41,982 nucleotides of DNA, from NCBI GenBank assembly GCA_033557685.1, contig JAWQRN010000067.1, positions 1 through 41,982 of the forward strand, given 5' to 3'. A model generated the notes under the pieces. It was not told the DNA's origin and did no database searches. It saw only the letters and a list, made by a program, of their open reading frames with translations. The first letter of the stretch is position 1; each line of letters opens with the position of its first letter. This document shows, one piece after another, positions 35,601 through 41,255 of this stretch. Both the position numbers and the translations under genes were made by a program. The DNA comes from Sperchopsis tessellata (Eukaryota; Arthropoda; Insecta; Coleoptera; Hydrophilidae).

Positions 35601-38600
35601 ATTGGCACGTAGTTCTGAAAAGTGCTAGATGTAGGTGCCGACCAGCTCTAAAAATTGCTAAGAATAGAGCTGGTTGTCACTTTTAAGAACTACATGTGTT
35701 GATAATGTCCCCTACAACGATGGAAAAAACGTCGGCAAAAACAAAAGCCAACACACTGTTATCTCCCGGAAAACCTGAAGATATTTACTGTGGCCGTGGA
35801 AATCTACGTACTGAATTGAATTTATGAAGTTTGCATATGAGGGAGTTGAAAGTGTTACAAGTGACATTGACAAACTTTGAATGTTGTATGAAATTATGCC
35901 AAAAGTGGATGGACACACCAACATTATAAGTTATTGTGCTTTATGGCCGATACTATATATAAGATTATGTATATTGAAGTATAAAACTATGAATTATGAT
36001 AAATGGAGGGTCTCGTTTATTAAAATTTTGATTTATCCAAAATGATGGAGGATCATTATCACAAAATTGATTTTAAAAACCAATGGCAATTTTTATTTCT
36101 AATTGATGTTTTCTCTTTAATTCCAGACTCAAAAACACTTAGAACAGCTAAAGATGTTGGAATTTATGAATACACACTGAAAGCAGCTGACAGAACGAAA
36201 CAGGGCATGGCGTGGGCAAACGAAAGAATAGAGGAAAACTTCCCAGAGTACTATAAAGTGGTCTCTGAATATCTGTCACCATATGGAGATCTATTCCACG
36301 ACCTTGGATTAATCTCTCGGAATGCATATGAAGATTTGAAGAGGGCTGTCATTGAGAAATACCCCGTAGTTCTTGAATCTGTAAGTAATATCACTAATAA
36401 TTTTTAAGAAATTAATGCGTTTCTTAGGGTAAAAATAATCATGGTATAAAGAAAAAAACATACATTTTTAAATAGACTGAGAAGGCGTATTAGAATACCA
36501 ATTATTACCATTTGGATTGGTTGATAAAATGGAGGTAGGTCTTAATTGGATCTATTGTTTATAGGGTCATTGATCTTCCAGCCCATTAATGACTACTATG
36601 AGCCCAGTTTGGTAAGGGCGTGGATTTGCAATCAGGATCAAAATTACCAAACTGTTTTTATGGATCTTAACCAGTGTTAATATTTTTCCAAAAAATAAAA
36701 ACTACTCATATTGAAGCAGGAAGTGGTGTATAGTCTTAATAATAAATATAACTGCACACCCTTGCTAATCATTTTCAGCATGGGCAATACTAGCAATAAG
36801 CCTCGTCTATTTCCCCACCTTTTTTTTTATTATTGTATATTTAGCGTGTCGAAAAAATTTTACAATTTTTTCTACTATTTATTCTTAAGTAATTGTTATT
36901 ATATATTGTGGGTTTACTTTTTCTCAGAAACCAACGATTGTCTTTAACTTCAAAACATGTAAATGTTTAATTAACAAGGAAACTATTTACAATAGAAACT
37001 AAACTAATGTGGAGGTCGAAGATTACATATACATCATTATCAACCGCTGTTTAAATATAAAAATATTGTCTATAAGTGTACTCAATATCAAATATTGTCA
37101 AGATAATAAAAGTAAGATAGAGCGGATTAAATTACAAAATATCAGAAACAAATGTAAGTTGCAATTCAATAATAATTGCACAGATAATGCTGATGTGGGT
37201 TGATGATGTGATTATAAATCAATTTTCTGTACATAAATTAAGGAGTTATTGTTTGCCCATTCAGAATTGTTTTAAAAATAAAGCAGTAACTTAAAGATTT
37301 AAATTTTTAACTACACGAGGATAATTTGTATATTTCTTGTAATGAAATACATACATTTTTTTATTTATCAATATGATCTCCTTTAATGTTAACCTATATC
37401 ACTCAATTTAAAAAATATATATGTTCATGGATCGCAGTTTAATTTGTAAAATTATATCAAAAAACAAACATTAACAATTGTAAATACATGTTTTATTGTA
37501 ATATCTAATAGTTTTGAAGTTTGTGGAATGCCTTAAAACAATCAGGAACATTTTAATTTTTTAAGGGAAGAGCAGACTTTGCAAGCTTTGGCTTTGGCAG
37601 GTGTTTATTAGCACGAAGGGGAATTTGTCGTGGTAAATGGCCCCACGTCTTTGCCTGTAGTCTCAAATGCGTTTCACCTTGAGCAACTCTACGTCTAGTA
37701 TTGTAATTGGGCAGTATAACAGATTCTAGAATATGCTCTGCAAGAAGCAGAAGACATTCTTAAAACATATTTGTTTCTGTTAAATCCATTAGATAATAAT
37801 AGATCTTTCAGTTTATTTTACATTCTTTTTGTGCATGCTATGAAAGCATACCAATACTTGATCTTGTATCTGTCCATTTCCTTGTTGTATTCCAAAATGC
37901 TTTTTGGTTTTTATTATGTTTTCTACATTTTGATTCTCCTTTTTTTTGTTTATTCTCTTTTTTCTTGTATATATGTAACCATCTGTACAGATAACAAAAC
38001 ACAAACATCTTTTCTATCTTGCCACTTTGTTGCTTATAAACCATGGCTATAGTGTTCATTTTTTTATCTTAAAGCTTTACGTACAAATTTGGAGAAAAGA
38101 ATACCAATTATCGAGAAAGAGTGTAGTCTTTATCAAAAATTGTCTCACCTAATTCTAATACATTTTCATTTGCACTACAATTACTACCCTCTATAACATC
38201 TTGTCCAGTATAAATTTTGAAAGCCTTACAATTTCCTGTAATTGATTCGCATGACATATCGAATGTTGTTTTGAATCTTGGCCTCTTGGATGGGTTAAAT
38301 TGGACGTATGATATAAGACCCCTGAACTTCATTAGGCTTTCATCATTAGCTATATCTTCATCTTTTGCTGAAAGTGTTACTGAGAAGCTAAATTATATTT
38401 TGTTGTTTGCAACATCTGTCAGATTTGTCTAAACTTGTATTGTCGCCAAAATGAAGATTTCTAGCTATCTAAACAAACCTATATCTGTCATTGTCTTTGC
38501 AAAAATGGAAGTTTCAATAATTTCTCTTCCTGACCAGTTCGATTGTATTGATTTGGTTCATTTTTGTAATTATAATGCACAAAACAAAATAAGTTTGTAA

Positions 38601-40181
38601 TTCATCAATTGTAGTATCGAACCATTTATCTTCTTTTTGTAATTTGGGTCATCAAATGTTATTTTGCGTATTTATTTCAATGAATATCACAATCCTAAAT
38701 TCAGATGAGAGAAATAAATCAAATACATCTAGTGGTGAAGGATTATTATCTAGCATCTCTGTAAAAACATCACCACTACCTTCAAATTTAAATATTTCAG
38801 GGTCATTATCTTCATCTAACCATTCTCATTTTTCATTTCTGTAAGGTTCCATGCAAGCATGTTTAGCGTTACTTAGTTCCGAATTACCATCGTCAGCCAC
38901 ATCGGCGTCGCTATCCTAGCTCTTCTATTTCTTCTAAATTCCCCGTATTTTCATCAATTTCTGATTCACCTGCAGTTTCTTCAGCTTCAATAATACTTTC
39001 ATACAAACAATTGTTCATCTCTTGTTCTGAACGATGACGATAATTAACAGAGTGACAACTATATGTGTAAATTAATTATTGTAAATTAAACAAATAATAA
39101 TATAATGTGTGAATTTCTTGTAAATTAAACAAATAATAATATAATGTGTGAATTTCTTGTAAATTAAACAAATAATAATATAATCACACAAAAATAATAA
39201 ATTCACTCAGTGAACAAAAAAAAAATTATTGGCAACACCTTACCACGTTTTGGACACGATTTTTAGGAACAAAGGGTTAATACATTTAAAAGTGGATCCA
39301 TTATACCATAGCAACCCTCCGTTTTCTGTAGGACATCTGAGAAAAATCCCTTTCCATTAAGAATTTTTGCAGATGTTAGTAGAGAGTTTGGATTTGGCTT
39401 ACCTTGTGCTAAATCTCCGCAAGTGTTTTTTCGGATTTCTTGTTGTCTTTCATTCAGTTCATGTGGAACCCATTTTCCCACCTTCTGGATTTTTCCCATG
39501 GTTTTCAAAAGTATGTAGACGACTTCTCGTGTCACATTTAATTGATCCGCGAGTTGTTCTTGTGTTTGAGCGTCATCCTCATCCAATAATACTTGCAATT
39601 CGGCGTCTTCAAACTTTCTCGGTGGTCTTCCACGTTCTTCGTTTCTTACGTCAAAATCGCCACAAAATTCGACATGTTCAAAACTATGAAAAAATATGTT
39701 GTTTTATGAAACTTGTATTGTTGTGAGTTAAAAGTCTTTGACGCTAATGGCGCGGTTTGATAGTCTTTACATTGACAACTAGAGCAAATTCCATTTTCAA
39801 ATTTCCAGACCATGGTATAAACAGTAAATAAGTAACTTTATTAGCATTTTATTCTTTATTTACAGATTGAGTCGTATGCCCCTGGATTGTTAGAGCAATC
39901 TCAGCAAGCAGTGCAGAACGTCTGGTCAACGTCGGTTTTATACTTCAACAGGAGCGTCGATTATCTTAAAAAGGAAGTTTTTGTGTAAGTATTACCCCAC
40001 CATTAGTTTTACGTGTTGTGCAAGTGTGTCTTAACACTTATACAGAGATTATTTTTCCAGTGGACAGCTAAGCCCTGAAAACGTCCAGCGAGTGATGTTG
40101 GAGGCCTTCAACACGACCCAACAAAAGGCCACAGAATACTACCACTGGCTCTATGAAAAAGTACAGACAACCATCAAATAG
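11543..40181 (+). CDS. TMEM214: TMEM214 homologue, complete ten-exon gene
   Basis: This is the insect form of transmembrane protein 214, an ER membrane protein. In mammals it is reported to anchor procaspase-4 and promote apoptosis under ER stress. Exons: 11543-11666, 11737-11924, 12383-12550, 12756-13059, 18635-19054, 19109-19251, 34544-34670, 36127-36380, 39866-39984, 40061-40181. Together they total 1968 nt, giving 655 residues (human about 690). All junctions are GT-AG and phases agree, with no stop or frameshift. The protein starts MSGQWEVVGKKKD, has a Lys/Pro-rich N-terminal tail (to about residue 104), a long helical cytosolic region (105-449) and one strong hydrophobic segment (about 463-482, FPFKSLLFLLIVTISTAVFF). 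A C-terminal part follows with three N-glycosylation sequons (N487, N604, N633), consistent with a lumenal side. Introns are 70, 458, 205, 5575, 54, 15292, 1456, 3485 and 76 bp. The large ones are filled with transposons, yet the coding sequence is intact. Confidence 0.93.
11737..11924 (+). CDS. TMEM214: TMEM214 exon 2
   Basis: The acceptor TTATTTTAG ends at 11736 and the donor GTAAGT begins at 11925. The exon encodes residues 42-104, a polar tail rich in Lys, Gln and Pro (KKPDKPQEPSKPKPPKS), probably disordered and cytosolic. Confidence 0.88.
12383..12550 (+). CDS. TMEM214: TMEM214 exon 3
   Basis: The acceptor TTCAATTTCAG ends at 12382 and the donor GTAAGT begins at 12551. It encodes residues 105-160, including FPGAPLVWLKELAQYLNQKM, the start of the conserved helical region. 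Confidence 0.92.
12756..13059 (+). CDS. TMEM214: TMEM214 exon 4
   Basis: The acceptor TTCTTTTCAG ends at 12755 and the donor GTAAGT begins at 13060. It encodes residues 161-261 plus one base, including IPSAVKGVIEKSV and QSIGLSILWSIGQTG, the latter strongly conserved in the family. The next intron is 5.6 kb. Confidence 0.93.
13168..14070. mobile_element. Unclassified DNA element with about 47-bp terminal inverted repeats
   Basis: The left end is GGTCAATCCAAATCAAAT ... TTGCTCAACA..TTTAA (13169-13215). The right end, reverse-complemented, is GGTCAATCCACATCAAAT ... TTGCTCAACAATTTAA (14020-14069). The body of about 900 bp shows no recognisable protein. It sits wholly in TMEM214 intron 4. The superfamily is unknown and no clear target duplication is visible. 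Confidence 0.65.
14118..14236 (-). repeat. Half copy of the palindromic Penelope-derived cassette
   Basis: From CGTAGACTTCCACGGCCACA to CAGGGGACAGCTCTTA it matches the right arm of the element at 35495-35825, reverse-complemented, with only a few differences over about 90 bp. Only one arm is present. On the minus strand it includes GATGAAACGTCGGC, the 3' side of the hammerhead-like motif, but the 5' core is missing. Confidence 0.8.
14330..14490 (-). mobile_element. Penelope-like element terminal fragment, antisense
   Basis: Read on the minus strand it matches the region just after the GIY-YIG ORF of the Penelope element at 27215-27310: GAATTC, ATCACTCC, CTTGAAAATGTCT, TGCAACAATGGACGAAACGT, TGGCAC. 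It continues into a segment ending in GGAAGTCTATTACA that parallels the end of the palindromic cassette (GGAAGTCTACGTA). It carries the hammerhead-like stretch at 14403-14442. Confidence 0.75.
14491..15385. other. TMEM214 intron 4 segment, no gene recognised
   Basis: A short hairpin (GACAGATGTCAATGTAA / TTACATTGATATCTGTC, 15005-15039) is the only structure seen. A 66-codon frame at 14673 has no recognisable features. Confidence 0.4.
15620..17786 (-). pseudogene. Broken gene of the CACTA-like element (CFLCLWDSR protein family)
   Basis: It starts MEETTFSYPEVPSVIKPVPH (17786). The main frame (17559-17203) has FRKDEDANLVYCHNANGLIE, TEWRIFIDSSSRSLKAVLL and SGDLKV. It then splices (donor AAG/GTATGT at 17202, acceptor TGCAG/GTTGCG at 16167) into VASLVLDLQGGYTKYPCFLC, LWDSRADKEHYVK and ILPPLIIKLGLMKNFLRTF, ending in a stop at about 15924. 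Degraded continuation follows: KFPCVSETKLKAGIFDAPQI, then YQGRWDVNM. I know this protein as a widespread uncharacterised repeat-encoded family in arthropods. FIDSS and GDLK would suit the first two Asp of an RNase-H-like transposase with a CxxC insert, but that is inference. Confidence 0.7.
16198..17132 (+). mobile_element. mariner (DD34D-type) remnant nested in an intron of the CACTA-like gene
   Basis: Inverted ends CATTCTGTCAAAAAAGTAC match perfectly, with TA on both sides. The broken transposase starts MNEVVEQRVYLKFCVANGIS (16344), then reads YKVFKEGREIVEDLPHSGRP, SLREIAHDISISHESVRSIL, RIITGDETWVYEFDMQ (first Asp) and WILHDDNAPSHRATIVTEYF (second Asp). It then jumps straight to the 3' end, so the third Asp region is deleted. 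There are at least three frame breaks. It inserted between the donor and acceptor of the host element's intron, so it left the coding parts of that element untouched. Confidence 0.92.
18330..18610 (-). pseudogene. LINE reverse transcriptase fragment
   Basis: The minus strand reads TKHMTEVKYGVPQGGSILGP followed by YLYIL, the RT motif (VPQGSILGPLLF) of Jockey-like LINEs, with upstream FDHKKGLI / CDTINKLD. It is only about 280 bp, just upstream of TMEM214 exon 5. Confidence 0.65.
18635..19054 (+). CDS. TMEM214: TMEM214 exon 5
   Basis: The acceptor TTTTTGTTTCAG ends at 18634 and the donor GTAAGT begins at 19055. It encodes residues 262-401 plus one base (VFKEIMLPVIEMKNYSRYVV through GSTVLLNYL). 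This is the largest exon, within the cytosolic helical part. A 54-bp intron follows. Confidence 0.93.
19109..19251 (+). CDS. TMEM214: TMEM214 exon 6
   Basis: The acceptor GATGCTTTTAG ends at 19108 and the donor GTGAGT begins at 19252. It encodes residues 402-449, ending with a Lys/Glu-rich stretch (NDELLLKKKKEEGLLDA) just before the membrane segment. The 15.3-kb intron 6 follows. Confidence 0.9.
19252..19780. other. TMEM214 intron 6, 5' part, no gene recognised
   Basis: A 119-codon frame (19401-19760) runs through it with Phe/Asn/Lys-rich, non-protein-like composition and no motif. I regard it as chance or repeat. Confidence 0.4.
19781..20860 (+). mobile_element. Jockey-like LINE remnant (RT second half)
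   Basis: Across frames one can read EWEKIKTSVLQGSILDLVLF (RT motif), MLVYR.DTSILSFHSDSE in place of the catalytic YADD segment, AKNWFHKNSLLLNEDKTEI, IQFLGLVFSETFNWMNHI and SYGILVWG. It ends with a tail that includes LVVPFNRIKTS and IKTILEQ. Many stops are present. A perfect short inverted duplication (20423-20460) interrupts the coding sequence. Confidence 0.8.
20423..20460. repeat. Perfect 18-bp inverted repeat with 2-bp spacer
   Basis: The arm TCTGAAGCCTAAAGATTA, then TT, then the exact reverse complement. The right arm continues the LINE reading (IFRLQKKV), so the left arm is an inverted insertion copied from it. Confidence 0.95.
20861..21330. other. Intron 6 segment, nothing recognised
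   Basis: No frame or repeat identified. Possibly more LINE untranslated sequence. Confidence 0.4.
21331..21600 (+). pseudogene. LINE C-terminal tail fragment
   Basis: The + strand reads LLRYFGQVARRKNDNFERLI, then VPRKLEGTRPRRRSQKRWSD and QIKELT. This matches the GHVARR...R.R.RSP.RW.DQI tail found at the end of many insect LINE ORFs. It ends just before a second LINE piece in the same orientation. Confidence 0.75.
21655..22555 (+). mobile_element. LINE reverse transcriptase remnant with internal deletion
   Basis: VCFVDFEKAFDRIQHGNLIA (first RT Asp) leads to IIRNLYWKQSVNSV, then jumps to NNNRYADDSVVIAESSEHLQ (the catalytic YADD). The RQGCVLSP..LFN block between them is missing. Downstream pieces (GCESWMLKKENEKRLQAFEI, WQYRKILRVGWTQKVLIDEI, MRHEAYSQL) are the LINE tail with frameshifts. 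The 5' half is absent. Confidence 0.88.
22780..23090. mobile_element. 310-bp miniature inverted-repeat element flanked by TTAG
   Basis: The left end is GAGCCTATATATTAAAA.AAGAG..TGGCCACCTT (22781 on). The right end, reverse-complemented, is GAGCCTATATATTAAAAGAAGAGTGGCCACCTT (to 23089). TTAG lies outside both ends (22776-22779 and 23091-23094), one base beyond the repeats. It has no coding capacity and the superfamily is unknown. Confidence 0.75.
23091..24060. other. Intron 6 segment, nothing recognised
   Basis: A+T-rich with two frames of about 60 codons of no visible merit. Confidence 0.45.
24068..24350. repeat. Palindromic Penelope-derived cassette, copy 2
   Basis: The left arm (24068-24153) and right arm (24231-24320) are inverted copies: GGGGACATTATCAAGACATG, TAGCTCTTAAAAG against CTTTTAAGAGCTACATG, TGTTGATAATGTCCC. 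The loop repeats the TAGCTCTTAAAAGT motif in both orientations. The right side continues with GGAAGTCTATGTA as in the other copies. Both arms contain TTGATAATGTCCC plus a decayed version of the GAAACGTC segment. Confidence 0.85.
24660..26400 (-). mobile_element. LINE remnant, minus strand
   Basis: In minus-strand order: KWKTKTPWFTEEIKQKCRQK and RNAYLEYR (linker), then NRIPDEWRTLIVILMYKKGK and ADPNNYRGINLLNCTLKL (RT), then EEEQQGFG and DAVSIVRQVKEKS, then GDSLSPLLI-like sequence and LKVTSYADNEIIIAETENDL (YADN for YADD). The tail is YLGI.ISSDGKIKEEV, INKANRIAGCLNSTIFRNKF and EMRILKRVTNKTLRDRERSG. Numerous frame breaks. It lies antisense to TMEM214. Confidence 0.9.
26179..26226. repeat. Perfect 21-bp inverted repeat with 6-bp spacer
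   Basis: The left arm TGCATATCTTGAGTACAGGTC (26179-26199), spacer AATCAG, and exact reverse complement at 26206-26226. It breaks the LINE reading between AYLEYR and ADEAYQKYK, so one arm is a recent inverted insertion. Confidence 0.95.
26440..27340 (+). mobile_element. Penelope-like retroelement, 3' half with GIY-YIG endonuclease domain
   Basis: The upstream part reads HPNIRFTMEIKSSVSLPFLD, then FIVYRKPTHTYRYLH, the thumb/linker region after a Penelope RT. The open frame from 26854 encodes the GIY-YIG domain: EGVYHVPCSFGKVYIGETKC, then TIATRLKKHELC (the conserved Arg), then QSVVAEHRHEIGH. After the stop at about 27225 come the terminal sequence TTGAAAATGTCTCTTGCAAC and GTGGACGAAACGTCGGCAC, shared with the fragment at 14330-14490. 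The RT core is missing and frameshifts occur upstream. Sense orientation relative to TMEM214. Confidence 0.9.
27252..27292 (+). ncRNA. Hammerhead-ribozyme-like motif in the Penelope terminus (unproven)
   Basis: TTGAAAA, then TGTC...GGAC able to form a stem, then GAAAC and GTC. The order is that of a hammerhead core (CUGANGA, stem II, GAAA, then a UH cleavage site). Two core bases differ (position 3 U, position 8 A), and base 10.1 does not pair cleanly. Penelope elements are known to carry hammerhead motifs in their terminal repeats. Activity is not shown. Confidence 0.35.
27341..27774. other. Intron 6 segment, nothing recognised
   Basis: A+T-rich, no motif or frame seen. Confidence 0.4.
28469..29624 (-). 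mobile_element. mariner/Tc1-type (DUF4817-like) transposon, broken
   Basis: The ends are roughly inverted: GGTCTTCCAATAAGAACGCC on the left against GGTGTTTCTATTGGTACGAC (minus strand) on the right. The minus frame starts at 29512, MEKYTIQQRVEIVKIYYQNT, with HDRPTESEIQRLMAKFKETG. A frameshift leads to ENIAAVAESLHQNRKLSVFR and STWRILRKDLGFHPYKVQL, then FADWILEQLE. Later pieces are NKQNYRIWDDANPQ, a DDMWFQQDGATCHTA block with the second Asp (about 28865-28900), and the tail NKPATLKDLKNNIIRNIAEI ... SRNNSCKRSTGGHLNDLIF to about 28575. Several frame breaks and an A/T run make it non-functional. Confidence 0.88.
29625..30480. other. Intron 6 segment with dispersed GAGCTCGAG-like motifs, no gene
   Basis: 29960-30200 is unusually rich in variants of AGCTCGAGCTCA / GTTCGAGCT on both strands. 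Blocks at 29641-29670 and 29920-29980 resemble 33251-33280 and 33305-33370 in direct orientation. No coding sequence recognised. Confidence 0.35.
30490..31050 (+). mobile_element. mariner/Tc1-type transposase fragment, + strand
   Basis: MHPQKVTVWCGVWTGGVIEP then YFFEDEADNAGIVNGSRYQT, then a second piece with KMWFQQDGAPSHTSSDTIDL (catalytic Asp in QQDGA), then GYFKEKAYANNTQQTINDLK and ARGGYLSHIDFH. It is the C-terminal half only, with frame breaks, and represents a different lineage from the minus-strand copy at 28.5-29.6 kb. Confidence 0.88.
31051..32200. other. Intron 6 segment, no gene recognised
   Basis: Contains a short (TA)n run at about 31094-31112 and otherwise unclassified sequence. 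Confidence 0.4.
32211..32527. repeat. Cluster of CCACCGGTGG palindromes with a 27-bp-arm hairpin
   Basis: CCACCGGTGG occurs at about 32219 and 32480 and, as CACCGGTGG, at 32501. A degraded form (GTGGTCGCCACTGAT) lies at about 32319. 32462-32488 and 32501-32527 are inverted copies agreeing at 25 of 27 positions around a 12-base loop. The stretch is much richer in G+C than its surroundings. A 162-codon frame runs across it but shows no family signature. Confidence 0.75.
32528..33990. other. Intron 6 segment, no gene recognised
   Basis: A/T-rich. It includes the block at 33251-33400 that resembles 29641-29990. Confidence 0.4.
34056..34543. other. 3' end of TMEM214 intron 6
   Basis: No gene or repeat recognised before the exon 7 acceptor. 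Confidence 0.4.
34544..34670 (+). CDS. TMEM214: TMEM214 exon 7 (membrane segment)
   Basis: The acceptor TTGCTTCTTACAG ends at 34543 and the donor GTAAGT begins at 34671. It encodes residues 450-491 plus one base: a basic stretch (TNKMTTKKSS), then the roughly 20-residue hydrophobic segment, then FDIKQNGSWD with sequon N487. Basic residues before the segment and a sequon after it suggest a cytosolic N-terminus and lumenal C-terminus. The in-frame ATG at 34559 is internal, not a start. Confidence 0.92.
34671..35494. other. TMEM214 intron 7, 5' part
   Basis: A/T-rich, nothing recognised. Confidence 0.45.
35495..35825. repeat. Palindromic Penelope-derived cassette, copy 3 (best preserved)
   Basis: The left arm (35495-35589) and right arm (35678-35775) are inverted copies: GTGTTGGCTTTTGTCTTTGC..GACGTA against ACGTCGGCAAAAACAAAAGC; GGGGACATTATCAAGACATG against ACATGTGTTGATAATGTCCC. 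The inner part repeats a unit of about 35 bp (TGTAGCTCTTAAAAGTGCTA, CGTAGTTCTGAAAAGTGCTA, CAGCTCTAAAAATTGCTA). It continues rightward through GGAAAACCTGAAGATATTTA and ends at about TCTACGTA. It lies in TMEM214 intron 7. Confidence 0.88.
36127..36380 (+). CDS. TMEM214: TMEM214 exon 8
   Basis: The acceptor TTTAATTCCAG ends at 36126 and the donor GTAAGT begins at 36381. It encodes residues 492-576 (SKTLRTAKDVGIYEYTLKAA; MAWANERIEENFPEYYKVV), the start of the C-terminal amphipathic helical region. Confidence 0.92.
36381..37550. other. TMEM214 intron 8, 5' part, no gene recognised
   Basis: A/T-rich. One faint tRNA-like stretch near 36597-36655 was considered and rejected. Confidence 0.4.
37552..39280 (-). 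mobile_element. piggyBac-like transposon, broken transposase
   Basis: The outer end CCCTTTGTTCCTAAAAATCG (minus strand) abuts TTAA at 39277-39280, as in piggyBac. The minus-strand ORF starts MNNCLYESIIEAEETAGESE (39018), then EGSGDVFTEMLDNNPSPLDV, RYLARNLHFGD and ANDESLMKFRG (first Asp region). Next come SYVQFNPSKRPRFKTTFDMS and AFKIYTGQD, then LDNWYS in a shifted frame (second Asp), and DQVLVCFHSMHKK near the third. ETHLRLQAKTWGHLPRQIP lies close to the C-terminus. A stop after IEELG and several indels break it. The Cys-rich tail and the opposite terminus are not visible. Antisense to TMEM214, in intron 8. Confidence 0.9.
39080..39184. repeat. 39-bp tandem repeat, about 2.7 copies
   Basis: Units beginning TGTAAATTAAACAAATAATA start at 39080, 39119 and 39158 and are nearly identical. 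They lie between the piggyBac ORF start and its terminus. Confidence 0.92.
39410..39700 (-). mobile_element. mariner fragment (DNA-binding half)
   Basis: The minus strand reads GDFDVRNEERGRPPRKFEDA, DEDDAQTQEQLADQLNVTRE, then MGKIQKVGKWVPHELNERQQ. It shares the last block with the copy at the left window edge. Similarity stops after RQQEIRKNTC, so the catalytic half is absent. Confidence 0.85.
39866..39984 (+). CDS. TMEM214: TMEM214 exon 9
   Basis: The acceptor CTTTATTTACAG ends at 39865 and the donor GTAAGT begins at 39985. It encodes residues 577-615 plus two bases (IESYAPGLLEQSQQAVQNVW, YFNRSVDYLKKEVF), including sequon N604. Confidence 0.9.
40061..40181 (+). CDS. TMEM214: TMEM214 exon 10 and stop
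   Basis: The acceptor ATTATTTTTCCAG ends at 40060. It encodes residues 616-655 (GQLSPENVQRVMLEAFNTTQ, YYHWLYEKVQTTIK), with sequon N633, and stops at TAG 40179-40181. Confidence 0.9.
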
Positions 40182-40247
40182 ACACGTTAAGTTATTAAGT
40201 AACTTTTTTTAATTTAAACAAGTGACTGTTGGAGATAATTTTGTTAA

Positions 40248-40253
40248 AATAAA
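40248..40253 (+). terminator. TMEM214 polyadenylation signal
   Basis: AATAAA lies 67 bp after the stop codon, followed by a T/G-rich stretch. This fits a very short 3' UTR. Confidence 0.6.
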
Positions 40254-40379
40254 AAAGAAGTTTCAGGTGTGGAAATTTTGTAATTCTTTTTGTATGAACT
40301 TTGTTTATCATCTATTTATTGAGTCAGCATTCCACCTTTTGTAAATTATTTAATTATTGAATATATAATTTTTATTACA

Positions 40380-40740
40380 CATTTGTGCTTTCAATTTTCA
40401 AGATCCTGTTTTCTAGGAAGTAATATTCTCCCAATACCATTCTTCTTTGTCGTTTACTTCCTGAGCTTCCCACCTTGTTGTGTATAGTTTGGGTTGTGTT
40501 TATTACTTTTGAATCTTTACCATATATTTTTACTCCTGATTTTCCAAATTTTATTTTTAGTCCTTTTGGGTATTTTTTTTTTCCCAATATGAACTAATGA
40601 ATCTAGTGTGTTGATTGAATTTTCACAAAATATTATTTTATAAGTAACCATCTCCTTTTTGATATCAAAGACCATATTTTTGAAGTGATCCAAGGTATAA
40701 ATGGCAGTGTTGACTGTCCAAGTAGTGACCAAGCTGAACG
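40380..40740 (-). pseudogene. Probable LINE endonuclease fragment, antisense after TMEM214
   Basis: Minus-strand pieces IGKKKIPK / GKKKYPKGLKIKFGKSGVKI and HNKVGSSGSKRQRRM fit the GDFNAKIGKK...GKFGLG.RNERG region of LINE endonucleases. It is short and broken, so the call is tentative. It lies 200 bp past the TMEM214 stop. Confidence 0.4.
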
Positions 40741-41255
40741 TCGCTAAACCTCAACAAACTGATAGCAATAATGCAAGCACCTAGGCGTAAATATTTATGT
40801 TGATGTAACTGTTTTTTTAGGAGTATCAAGGTTTCAAAGGAAGTACATGATAAAATTTATATGAAAACATTAATTATTCCATTGAATATTTTATTGAAAT
40901 ATTTCATTATTTCTTAAAGAACAAGGATAATGTATTTTCATAAATTTTCTCACTCAAAACATTGGCTTCTTCTTTCCTCACTGCCGCTATCACATCCAAG
41001 ACTTGCCTAAAATTAAAAAGTATTTATATATATATATATGCTTCACTTCATCAGGGAATAGCCGATATAGTCCACTATGAGGTAATAATAAACATCTTAG
41101 CCGGAATAACCATACAGATCAAAGACACAAGGACACGTGAGGTGGATATTTCATGTTAAAATTAATTCAAGATGTAAAGAACGGTAGACCACATGAGTTG
41201 GATCAACATGATGTGTGTATAATTCAATAGAAAATTTTTTTTTTGAGATTTTTTT
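40741..41255. other. Downstream intergenic DNA, nothing recognised
   Basis: Contains a short (TA)n run near 41025-41038. No gene seen. Confidence 0.4.

Noticed and set aside
35780..35815. CTGAAGA...GAAA as a second hammerhead core
   Set aside because: The sequence between them cannot form a convincing stem II, and two of three copies have GAAG instead of GAAA.
36597..36655. tRNA-like stretch (GAGCCCAGTTTGGTAAGGGC then GATTTGCAATC)
   Set aside because: The D-arm-like GCCC/GGGC pairing is tempting, but no acceptor stem or proper 5-bp anticodon stem can be formed and the T-arm is poor. At best a SINE relic.
37771..38052. 93-codon + strand frame, very hydrophobic
   Set aside because: It is the antisense shadow of the piggyBac transposase pseudogene.
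39080..39184. CRISPR-like spaced repeats
   Set aside because: The units are directly adjacent 39-bp tandem copies without spacers, in a eukaryotic transposon.
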